This document shows, piece by piece, positions 17,886-25,748 of a DNA stretch of 46,132 bases. The stretch lies in NCBI GenBank assembly GCA_045636545.1, contig JAZTXR010000105.1, positions 1-46,132 of the forward strand, read 5' to 3'. The DNA comes from HGM04593 sp045636545 (lineage in GTDB: Bacteria > Bacteroidota > Bacteroidia > Bacteroidales > Bacteroidaceae). The position numbers and the translations under genes were made by a program. How positions within the stretch are numbered: the first letter of the stretch is position 1; every line of letters starts with the position of its first letter. Below the pieces are notes generated by a model that worked only from the letters and a program-made list of their open reading frames with translations, searched no databases and had not been told where the DNA came from.

Positions 17886-18959
17886 TCATTTCTGTTTCTC
17901 TGCGACAACCCCGTCCTTTGACTCATCGCCCTCCCTGGCAATAAGTATCACAAGATATACAAATGCAGACAACATTGCCATTATGAAGGTCTTCATCAAC
18001 TTCTTTGAACTTTCAGGCTTGACAGGTACCGATGCGTTCTGCAGCACCGTAAATACAGGAGTACGTCGCAGCACCTCGGCCTCATTCAACAATTTCTGCT
18101 GATAGAGAGTGTTGTATATCTGAAATGCCAACTGCATTTCACCGGCCAGGCGTTCCTCCTCCACCTTGTACATCTGCTTCGACACGCCCTGATGCTTGTC
18201 GACATAATCGGCATACGCCTTTTGCGCATCAACATATTTCACATACGCCGTGTCACACATAGCCATAGCATGCTGGTACTCAAGCTTGTTCTTTCCGGTT
18301 CTGTATTTTGTTATGAATGACTGCAGTTCCTCCTTGACCGAATTTGCCATATTGGCAGCAACAAGCGCATCCTGTGCCTTGAATGTCAAAGTTATCACAC
18401 CGCTCTTCTCATCGAAAGTACAACCGATATTGGTTGAAATACGTTTCATCAGGTCACTCTCGGCCTTTGTGAGCATAAAAGGATTGATCTTATAATCGGA
18501 CGAAGTATTCAACGGGGCCGACTTCTTGAAAATGAGGTTCATGGCCTTTCCCATCAGTCTTGTCCACCAAGGGGATTTCTCTTTCTTCAGGACATACTCT
18601 GCATACGAACCTTCAAAGCTCCCATCCGATGTAACAGTCCTGACACCCATTATAGGAGCAAGGAAATCGGTCGATTTTACAATGTCGGGATAGAATTCGG
18701 GGAGTATGGCATCGCCCCCCTGCCCTCCAAAATTCAAACCAATCATTGAGGCTGCAGAACTCAATGCACTACCGCCGACAGCCTCGCCATATTCAGGTGC
18801 AAGCTTCACTGTTACCATATAATCACGCGGAATACAGAACAGCAGTGCCATTGTCACGACCGATGTAACAAAGCCAATTATGATAAAATTCCTGAAGTTT
18901 TCCTTTATAAGCCTGTACACCAGGTCTATACGGATTTCATTTTTAATTATAGGTTCCAT
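17886..18959 (-). CDS. Wzz-type polysaccharide chain-length determinant
   Basis: This 357-residue protein has two membrane helices at about 24-43 and 318-340 that flank a large, partly coiled-coil periplasmic domain with a long helix around residues 200-290. The N-terminal IPRDYMVTVKLAPEYGE and C-terminal proline-containing segment PVKPESSKKLM match the Wzz/GumC co-polymerase family. No BY-kinase ATPase domain is attached and no tyrosine-rich tail is present. It should set polymer length together with the EpsG-like polymerase downstream and the SLBB export protein upstream. The family call is secure. Confidence 0.9.
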   Translation of the reverse strand: MEPIIKNEIRIDLVYRLIKENFRNFIIIGFVTSVVTMALLFCIPRDYMVTVKLAPEYGEAVGGSALSSAASMIGLNFGGQGGDAILPEFYPDIVKSTDFLAPIMGVRTVTSDGSFEGSYAEYVLKKEKSPWWTRLMGKAMNLIFKKSAPLNTSSDYKINPFMLTKAESDLMKRISTNIGCTFDEKSGVITLTFKAQDALVAANMANSVKEELQSFITKYRTGKNKLEYQHAMAMCDTAYVKYVDAQKAYADYVDKHQGVSKQMYKVEEERLAGEMQLAFQIYNTLYQQKLLNEAEVLRRTPVFTVLQNASVPVKPESSKKLMKTFIMAMLSAFVYLVILIAREGDESKDGVVAEKQK

Positions 18960-18975
18960 CTTGTCTTAAATTATC

Positions 18976-19620
18976 TTATTCAACAACTACTTGCTTCAAT
19001 ACTTTGGCCGGGTTACCCGCAACAACGCTGTATGGCGGTATATCCTTCGTCACCACTGCATTTGCACCAATCACCGAATGGTCACCGATTGTCACACCCG
19101 GCAGGATAATGCATCCTTCGCCAATAGCAACATACTTACCGATTTTCACAGGACCTTTCGAATAGAGTTTCCTGTGGCGCGGTGGAAGTTTCAAATCATC
19201 GGGTTCCACTGTTCCGTGCGTGTGGTCAGTGATATACGTTCTTGCACCCATTGTTGTATATTCTCCAATCTCAACCCTATTTATACAACCAATATGACAA
19301 GAGACCTGAATAACAACATTATTTGCAATCTTAAGCACCGGTTCAAAACGTTGCCCGGTATTAGGATAATAGCTTATGGCATCAATTCTTGCCATACGGC
19401 ATATTTCCACATTATCACCGAGAGACATATACTTTGCTCCGGTAATCATTACAGGACGTCCCCAGACATGCAGATTCGTTGCACCTTTGAAACGGGCCTG
19501 CATTATTCTGGAATGCAGCATGACACCGATAGCTTTGACCCATGCCGCGCTTCTTTCGTTCCATATCAATGCTATCGGGAACGATATTATACCAATGATA
19601 GCTGAAAGTATCTTTTTCAT
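18976..19620 (-). CDS. Hexapeptide-repeat acyltransferase (capsule acetyltransferase)
   Basis: This is a 214-residue left-handed beta-helix enzyme. Hexapeptide repeats are seen from about 75 (ARIDAI, VVIQVS, CHIGCINRVEIGEYTTMGART) and again at 155-205 (KYVAIGEGCIILPGVTIGDH). YITDHTHG holds the likely catalytic histidines. An N-terminal hydrophobic segment (IIGIISFPIALIW) may associate it with the membrane. It probably O-acetylates a capsule sugar using acetyl-CoA. Its start overlaps the flippase stop by four bases. The acceptor sugar is not known. Confidence 0.87.
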   Translation of the reverse strand: MKKILSAIIGIISFPIALIWNERSAAWVKAIGVMLHSRIMQARFKGATNLHVWGRPVMITGAKYMSLGDNVEICRMARIDAISYYPNTGQRFEPVLKIANNVVIQVSCHIGCINRVEIGEYTTMGARTYITDHTHGTVEPDDLKLPPRHRKLYSKGPVKIGKYVAIGEGCIILPGVTIGDHSVIGANAVVTKDIPPYSVVAGNPAKVLKQVVVE

Positions 19621-21128
19621 CTTATCCTTAATTTTCTTAATATAAAATCACGTTCCACCTTGCGCAATCCCAAAATGAAGACACAGCAAGCGACCCACAC
19701 ATCCAATGCCGCGCACACAAGCAAAGCAGCCATGCCTCCAAAACCACAATAGTATGGTCGCAGCAGGACGAGAGGTACAAAACAACACACACACACCTTG
19801 ACTATCGGCAGAAGGACACATAGAATGAAATCCCTGACCGAGAAGTTGAAGAGCCTGCGGCAAAGCAACATCCTCACAGCCTGCGCCGTGAGTGTTGTCG
19901 ACAGAAGACTCCAGAACACATACTGTGGTTCTGCACCCAGCTTTAGAACGATATATGCAACTGGAATTGTACAAAGCATACAGGCTCCTATGAGCAACTG
20001 GTAGAGTTTGATGTTGCCGGTTGCCGAAGCACCCACCATCAAAGGGTTGGCAATGGTCTCGATGACCGACACACAAAGCAACAGGCGCACAAAGGTTGCA
20101 GTGTATGAGGGGAAATCAGTCAGCCACAATGTCAACAGATTCTCTGTCATGAGCATGAGCGGCACGGCAAAGAAAAGCATCAACAGGAAAGAGACACGCG
20201 ATGATATCAAAACCAAAGAGTTCATCTTGGGAATATCACCCGATGCATAATTCTTTGTTATCTGAGGGTTAATCGCAGTCTGGAAACTGTTTATAAAGGA
20301 AACTGTCGCAGTCTGCACCTGGAATGCAATACCACGTGCCGCATTCACAATGGGGCCACCTACCGAATTCAGCAACAGGTTAAGCCCCTGCGTGTTGCAC
20401 ATTATTGCCAGATTGCCGATTGTGTTCCATCCCACAAAGCCCAGCATCGACTTGAAAGTACTCTTGTCGAAACTGTACTCAACCCTGATGTCCCGGTATG
20501 CAAAGTGGCAATATATGCCATATATGGTACGCACTACTATGGCGGCAATGAGCAGCAGCAATGCATACATGCGCAAACGGTTGTCATCGAACAGGAAGAG
20601 CGACAGAGCCACCGCGAGTTTCAACAGCACATCTACAATTGTAATTGCCGCAAAGGCCCCCATGTGCTCATGGGCAATGATGAGAGCATTATACGGAACG
20701 CTTATTGTCATTATGAAACTGCTCACTAATGCCATCTGGAACACGAAGAGAGCATCTCCTACCCTGCCGGCGGGCAAATCCATAAAGTTCTGTATATACC
20801 AGGTTCCCAACAACTCGCCCAGGATGAAGATGAGAACACCGAAAGCAAAATGTATGAAGATGCTGTGTGAGAATATCTTCTTCACGTTCACACCTCCATT
20901 CTCGGCCAAAGAGCAGGTAATATACCTTTGCGTACAGTTGAGCATAGAGTTGTTGAAGAACATCATTGCCAGCACCACACTACCGACGACATCGTATATG
21001 CCATAATCCAACAACCCCAAGGCTTCAATGACAACACGGGATGTGTAGAGATACACAGCCATCTGAAAAATCATTCTGAAATACAATATCATTGTATTCT
21101 TCATTATCCGCTTGTCATTGGCAGCCAT
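19617..21128 (-). CDS. Wzx-type oligosaccharide flippase
   Basis: This is a 503-residue polytopic protein of the MATE-like polysaccharide transporter superfamily, with about 14 helices. The start region (KNTMILYFRMIFQMAVYLYT) and the following SRVVIEALGLLDYGIYDVV are characteristic of Bacteroidales Wzx proteins. It should flip undecaprenyl-linked repeat units from the cytoplasmic to the periplasmic face for polymerisation. It lies 43 bases downstream of the export gene and is translationally coupled to the acetyltransferase. The substrate repeat unit cannot be inferred. Confidence 0.9.
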   Translation of the reverse strand: MAANDKRIMKNTMILYFRMIFQMAVYLYTSRVVIEALGLLDYGIYDVVGSVVLAMMFFNNSMLNCTQRYITCSLAENGGVNVKKIFSHSIFIHFAFGVLIFILGELLGTWYIQNFMDLPAGRVGDALFVFQMALVSSFIMTISVPYNALIIAHEHMGAFAAITIVDVLLKLAVALSLFLFDDNRLRMYALLLLIAAIVVRTIYGIYCHFAYRDIRVEYSFDKSTFKSMLGFVGWNTIGNLAIMCNTQGLNLLLNSVGGPIVNAARGIAFQVQTATVSFINSFQTAINPQITKNYASGDIPKMNSLVLISSRVSFLLMLFFAVPLMLMTENLLTLWLTDFPSYTATFVRLLLCVSVIETIANPLMVGASATGNIKLYQLLIGACMLCTIPVAYIVLKLGAEPQYVFWSLLSTTLTAQAVRMLLCRRLFNFSVRDFILCVLLPIVKVCVCCFVPLVLLRPYYCGFGGMAALLVCAALDVWVACCVFILGLRKVERDFILRKLRIR

Positions 21129-21171
21129 AGGATATTGAAAGATATATGGTTAAAACATAATACCGGACCTA

Positions 21172-23580
21172 TTATTTCAAAATGTTCATCAATGTCACAA
21201 GCATTGTTGCCAAAGAGACTGTAGAGGTACCGATTGTCATGATTTCCCCGGTAGAAATATTACGGTGTATTTTATTGCGGGGTACAATAATTTCGCATCC
21301 GGGCTCTACTTTTCTCGAGTATCTTGAAATACGTTCTACCGAACCATTCTGTTTTATTACATATATACCGTTCTTCTTTGCACTTCCCCTGAAGCCTCCG
21401 GCGTGATTGATGTAATATTTCACAGTCTTGCCCTTTTTCCAACTAATGGCTGTAGGGTATTTTACCTCACCTTGTACTTTGACTGTCGAACTATATTCAG
21501 GAACCGTCAAGACATCACCGTCACGCAACACGATATCGTAGTGGCTTCCCGGCTTCTCCATAGCCTTCTGCAAGTCAATGGCTACAGACATCATACCGCT
21601 CTTGTCCGACCTCATACCAAGCATTGAATCCACAAGAGCGAAATCGACATCCCTGTTGTTTTCAATAATATTCTCATAGAACTCTACATTCGAGAGTGTC
21701 TGCACCAATTCACTTTGCTCAAGTTCAATATCCGTAGCCTTGCGTTTCAACGAAGCGCCTTGTACGTATGCGCTGGCCGACAGGCCACCGGCCTGCTTTA
21801 TAATCTCGCTCAAACGCACGTTCTTCGACTGCAAAGCGTATGTACCCTGGAAAGTCACGGCTCCGTTTATCCTTACATTGCAGATTTCATTGAATGCCGG
21901 ACTGCGGCGTACATACACCTCGTCAAAAGGCTTGAGCACAAAACCGGCCTCGCCATCCACCACAAAACCATCCTTTATATTGAACGTAAAGACCTCCACA
22001 ACAGTGTCATTCTCGGCTACAGCCAACGGATTGTACAACTGGCGGAACACATCCACTTTTGCAACCGATGCTGCACGTGTAAGACCTCCGGCGCGGAGCA
22101 CAGCATCCTCTATGGTAGTATTCTCGGCAAACGCATATTCACCGGGGAAATTCACCTCACCTTTTATCGTCACAACCTCATCACCTCTCATATCGCTCTC
22201 GCTTGGTATGAAAAGGACATCGTTGTTGCGCAAAGACACATCGGCTGCAGTTCCGTCCATTATACCCTTGACATCTATCGACTGAGCCTCAATGGTGTTA
22301 TTGTAGTTTCTGTGATGCAGGATAGCCCTGTTGAGGAAAGCATCCTCACGCACACCACCGGCAATGCCTATGAGCTCCGACACTGTATTCACATCTTCAT
22401 CGAACTGATACTGTCCCGGATAGAACACGGCACCGGTTATCTCTACCATATTCGAAAAGCGCGAGATTATAGAATCGACACTGACACAATCCCCGTCATG
22501 CATAACAAAGGTACCCATATCCTTCCTGTCGACAGTAAAGAGCGAATACTCCCTGCCGCTCTTTCTGACAATGCGGATTTTTTCGTTGTAGGCATCACCT
22601 GCAAAACCGCCGGCATAGTTCAGCGCCGACGAAAGGGGTTCGTTCTCTTTCAACTCATACATCATAGGGCGCTTCACCTTGCCCTGTACATCAACAATGG
22701 CATTGTATGTACCTACACTGATGACATCATTATCCTGGAGACGGACATTGCCGGTTGTAGCCCCATTGAAGATGTAGTCATAGACGTCAATTTCGGCAAT
22801 ATTCTTTCCATTGCGGAACACATTGATAGAGCGCAAGGTACCGATTTCGCTTATACCGCCAGCAGCATACAAGGCATTGAACGCTGTAGAGAGCGCACTC
22901 AAGGTGTAATTTCCGGGGGTGACCACCTCACCAAGAACCTGAACAACGATAGAACGGGTTGTTCCGAGAGAAAGGTTCATGTTCGATTCTGTATATACAT
23001 TCTCGAGAACAGTTTTCAGATACTTGTTTGCGGCCTCAACCGTCTTGCCGGCAATATGCAAAGGACCGACATTGTCCAGCACAATCTTTCCATCAGGTGA
23101 GATTGTAGTCTCTATGAATTTCTGCGATGCTCCCCAAACATCAATAATAACGACATCACCGGCACCCAGCACATAATCAGAGGGTGTCGGCAGATTCTTT
23201 GACGACTCGAAAGTGAGCAGCTCGTTATTGAAGATATTACGTCCGAACACATTGGAAACCTCTGGCAACGGAACCTGCGAAGAGACCGGTTCCTCTTTTG
23301 TTTCCTGTGTACGGAGACGGGATTTCTGTTTCCCATCTTCCACTATTGCATCAGCATCTTCAGTGAGAAGCATCTCAGTTTCATACTTTTTCTTTATATC
23401 ACGGATGCGGCCGGGTGAAACACCCTTTTGAAAAAGCTTTGCAGCGATTGCACGTTCATCAGTACCTTTCTCCTGTTCCGTCTTGACGAAATCCATTATT
23501 TGAATATCGCTCATAGACTGTGCAGAGAGCATCTGCAAACAAAAAACACAAGAAAGCAACAATAATACTCTTTTCGCCAT
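21172..23580 (-). CDS. Polysaccharide export protein with multiple SLBB domains (Wza role)
   Basis: This is an 802-residue protein with a signal peptide (MAKRVLLLLSCVFCLQMLSA, cut at about 20). An alpha-helical N-terminal region is followed by the Poly_export domain (YVLGAGDVVIIDVWGAS, about 135-220) and then about six SLBB repeats recognised by blocks such as VQVLGEVVTPGNYTL and VTIKGEVNFPGEYAF. A C-terminal hydrophobic helix (ATMLVTLMNIL) may form the outer-membrane part of the channel. There is no clear lipobox. The length is about twice enteric Wza, as usual for Bacteroidota. Repeat copy C lies 20 bases upstream of the start. Confidence 0.9.
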   Translation of the reverse strand: MAKRVLLLLSCVFCLQMLSAQSMSDIQIMDFVKTEQEKGTDERAIAAKLFQKGVSPGRIRDIKKKYETEMLLTEDADAIVEDGKQKSRLRTQETKEEPVSSQVPLPEVSNVFGRNIFNNELLTFESSKNLPTPSDYVLGAGDVVIIDVWGASQKFIETTISPDGKIVLDNVGPLHIAGKTVEAANKYLKTVLENVYTESNMNLSLGTTRSIVVQVLGEVVTPGNYTLSALSTAFNALYAAGGISEIGTLRSINVFRNGKNIAEIDVYDYIFNGATTGNVRLQDNDVISVGTYNAIVDVQGKVKRPMMYELKENEPLSSALNYAGGFAGDAYNEKIRIVRKSGREYSLFTVDRKDMGTFVMHDGDCVSVDSIISRFSNMVEITGAVFYPGQYQFDEDVNTVSELIGIAGGVREDAFLNRAILHHRNYNNTIEAQSIDVKGIMDGTAADVSLRNNDVLFIPSESDMRGDEVVTIKGEVNFPGEYAFAENTTIEDAVLRAGGLTRAASVAKVDVFRQLYNPLAVAENDTVVEVFTFNIKDGFVVDGEAGFVLKPFDEVYVRRSPAFNEICNVRINGAVTFQGTYALQSKNVRLSEIIKQAGGLSASAYVQGASLKRKATDIELEQSELVQTLSNVEFYENIIENNRDVDFALVDSMLGMRSDKSGMMSVAIDLQKAMEKPGSHYDIVLRDGDVLTVPEYSSTVKVQGEVKYPTAISWKKGKTVKYYINHAGGFRGSAKKNGIYVIKQNGSVERISRYSRKVEPGCEIIVPRNKIHRNISTGEIMTIGTSTVSLATMLVTLMNILK

Positions 23581-23600
23581 ATATATTTTCCTTAAAAAAC

Positions 23601-23648
23601 TTAGAAGCTGTTTGAATTTCTAAAAAAACATTTTCTCATAGAAGCTGG
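23601..23648 (+). repeat. 47-nt interspersed repeat, copy C
   Basis: TTAGAAGCTGTTTGAATTTC, an A-rich core and a closing AGAAGCTG match copy A almost base for base. It abuts the stop codon of the sugar transferase (23649). Read on the minus strand, it ends 20 bases before the export-protein start. Confidence 0.85.
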
Positions 23649-24260
23649 TTAGAATTTCTTGCCTGCGATAATATTCAGTACCGTTGTAACTATTATCTTC
23701 AGGTCCAACCACAAGGAGCGTTTCTGCAGATACTCCAGGTCCATGTCAAGACGTGTAAGCATCTTCTCCAAAGTGTCTGTATATCCATTGTAGATTGTAG
23801 CCATTGATGTAACACCGGGACGTACCAGATAGAGGTAGTCATAATTCGGGTTCACCTCCTTTATCTTGTCAATGAAATACCGGCGTTCGGGACGTGGGCC
23901 CACAAATGACATATCACCGACAAACACATTGTACAACTGCGGCAGCTCGTCAAGATGATGCTCACGCAGGAACTTGCCCACTTTGGTAAGGCGCTCATCA
24001 CCTTTGACCGCAAGCTGCGGCTTGCCATTGCTTTCAGAATCGGTGCGCATTGTCCTGAATTTGTATATGTTGAAAGGTTTTCCCTTGTAGCCGATTCGTT
24101 CCTGCTTGAATATCACGCTGCCATCGTTCTGCAGGCGCAGGCTGATATACACAATCAGGAAAACAGGCGACAGCACCAGCAACCCTACAAACGAGCAAAA
24201 ACAATCAAACAGACGTTTAATAAAACGCTCCAAGGCGTTCATTCCATCCTTTATAGCCAT
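23649..24260 (-). CDS. Priming sugar transferase (undecaprenyl-phosphate glycosylphosphotransferase)
   Basis: This is a 203-residue minimal bacterial sugar transferase of the WbaP/PglC type. A single membrane segment at 17-38 precedes the catalytic core with VIFKQERIGYKGKPF, YKFRTMRTDSE, HHLDELPQLYNVFVGDM and SFVGPRPER. It transfers a sugar-1-phosphate from a UDP-sugar to undecaprenyl phosphate and so starts each capsule repeat unit. It is the first gene of the operon. No UpxY/NusG-like antiterminator gene precedes it, unlike many Bacteroides capsule loci. Confidence 0.92.
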   Translation of the reverse strand: MAIKDGMNALERFIKRLFDCFCSFVGLLVLSPVFLIVYISLRLQNDGSVIFKQERIGYKGKPFNIYKFRTMRTDSESNGKPQLAVKGDERLTKVGKFLREHHLDELPQLYNVFVGDMSFVGPRPERRYFIDKIKEVNPNYDYLYLVRPGVTSMATIYNGYTDTLEKMLTRLDMDLEYLQKRSLWLDLKIIVTTVLNIIAGKKF

Positions 24261-24364
24261 ATCGTATCTTTTATGTTCGTTCTATTTTACCCCAATCACA
24301 AGGCAGCTGATTCACACATTTTTCACCCCCACACTACATTAACTGCCTTTTAACAAAAATATTG

Positions 24365-24372
24365 CAAAGTAA
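24365..24372 (-). promoter_or_regulatory. Possible -7 box upstream of the capsule operon
   Basis: On the minus strand TTACTTTG (followed by C) differs by one position from TAnnTTTG and lies 104 bases upstream of the priming transferase ATG. No good -33 element is seen, so this is tentative. It would give a leader of roughly 95 bases. Confidence 0.3.
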
Positions 24373-24461
24373 ACACTTTTTTTATTATAAAAAAAATATT
24401 CTTATCACAAAAGGGGCGCAAAAGGGGAAAGCGAGTGTTTTTCACAAAAAAAGGAAAGTAC

Positions 24462-25748
24462 TCAAATGGGGGCGAGAACGGTTCCAGGATAGTAATGTGC
24501 CAGTATAACGGAATGAGGCACACCCTTCTCACCCATCAATGCCGCACCAATCTGGCACAACCCCACGCCGTGCCCCCACCCTGCGCCTTTCAGCACAAAA
24601 CGGAGCTCACCCTGCGGACCATGTTCCTTGTCCACGACAAAAGCCGAACTGTAAAGATGCGACACGGAAAGCCAACGGCGTATCTCAAGTTCCTTGCCAA
24701 CCACCCTTGTCCGCTTGGAGCCCACAATCCTTAGCCTCACAATGCGCCCCGAAGCACCCCTCTCGATCGGTTGCAGCTCCTCGACAAGACCGAAATCCAT
24801 GCCGGAACGCCCAGCCACAAGCGCCGAGAGTTCATCCTGAGTATACACGACCCTCCAACGGTAGAAGTCATTTGTCTCACGGTCATACCCGTTCAGAATC
24901 TGCGACAGCACAGCCTTGTCAGTGGTAGAGCAGTAGGATTCCGGCACGCTCTCAATCCAAGCCCTTGCCCCCTCCTCGGATGTCAAATCGGGCAACGAAG
25001 CACCATTTCCACAATCCCTGAACGATTGCAGATAGCCATAATCGACATTCTCCCAACAGGCCGGGAAGCGCTCGGTGACACCACCGCAACACTTGCTGAA
25101 ACGTGCATCGCACACCCGGCCGTCATACTTGAGCACAATGTCGCGTGTCTCCTCAACCGCACGCGCCACATTTGGATTCAGCGCACGGGTAATGCCCTGA
25201 TAGCGCTGGCAGTGGTCATCGGCACAGAGGTCAAAGAGCGTATGGTCCTCACGTGCATACCAACGCACTGTCTCTTCATCGTTCTCCCAACCCAGTGTGC
25301 CCTGCTCAACCCTCTCTTTGCGCTGCAGTTGGGCATAGAGCCAGCTACGCGAGACTATGGCATGTGCTTTCAGGAACTCAAGTGATGATGTCGCAGACAT
25401 TTCGCTCGATATCACGCTCACCAGATAATCCTCGATGAAAAGGCGGTTTATCGCACGCACCTCGCCCTCCTCCACAATAAAACGGAGCTCGCCTTTGAAG
25501 GTCTGGTCCTCCTTACGCTGCCAATGGAAACCCACACCGATAATCACGTCATACAGGACAAAACAACCGTCGGCCGTTTGCGGGACAAAGCAAAGACTAT
25601 CATGGCACCGGCCATTGAAACAGAGCCTGCCATCCTTGATGCAAACAACATTTTCGCCGCCAACGGAGCTGCCGTCGAACATGTAATCCCCTATAAACCT
25701 GAATTTTATGCGTGCAGCACGCAGAATACCTATATCAATCTTTCTCAT
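24462..25748 (-). CDS. SpoIID/LytB-domain protein
   Basis: This is a 428-residue protein of the SpoIID family. The core shows FIEDYLVSVISSEMS with the likely catalytic E116, LKAHAIVSRSWL after it, a Cys/Gly block FSKCCGGVTERF that matches the conserved CGG-T segment, and the C-terminal GWGHGVGLCQIGA motif. SpoIID proteins are lytic transglycosylases acting on peptidoglycan stripped of stem peptides. No signal peptide is visible here, which is odd for a wall enzyme. The ATG overlaps the stop of the GT2-DUF4922 gene by four bases, so the two are translationally coupled and may work on the same wall or glycan substrate. Confidence 0.87.
   Translation of the reverse strand: MRKIDIGILRAARIKFRFIGDYMFDGSSVGGENVVCIKDGRLCFNGRCHDSLCFVPQTADGCFVLYDVIIGVGFHWQRKEDQTFKGELRFIVEEGEVRAINRLFIEDYLVSVISSEMSATSSLEFLKAHAIVSRSWLYAQLQRKERVEQGTLGWENDEETVRWYAREDHTLFDLCADDHCQRYQGITRALNPNVARAVEETRDIVLKYDGRVCDARFSKCCGGVTERFPACWENVDYGYLQSFRDCGNGASLPDLTSEEGARAWIESVPESYCSTTDKAVLSQILNGYDRETNDFYRWRVVYTQDELSALVAGRSGMDFGLVEELQPIERGASGRIVRLRIVGSKRTRVVGKELEIRRWLSVSHLYSSAFVVDKEHGPQGELRFVLKGAGWGHGVGLCQIGAALMGEKGVPHSVILAHYYPGTVLAPI

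Noticed and set aside
21715..23100. Long plus-strand open frame (461 codons) inside the export-protein gene
   Set aside because: It is fully antisense to a well-supported SLBB export protein, has no family motif, and is rich in His/Cys as expected from a reversed frame.
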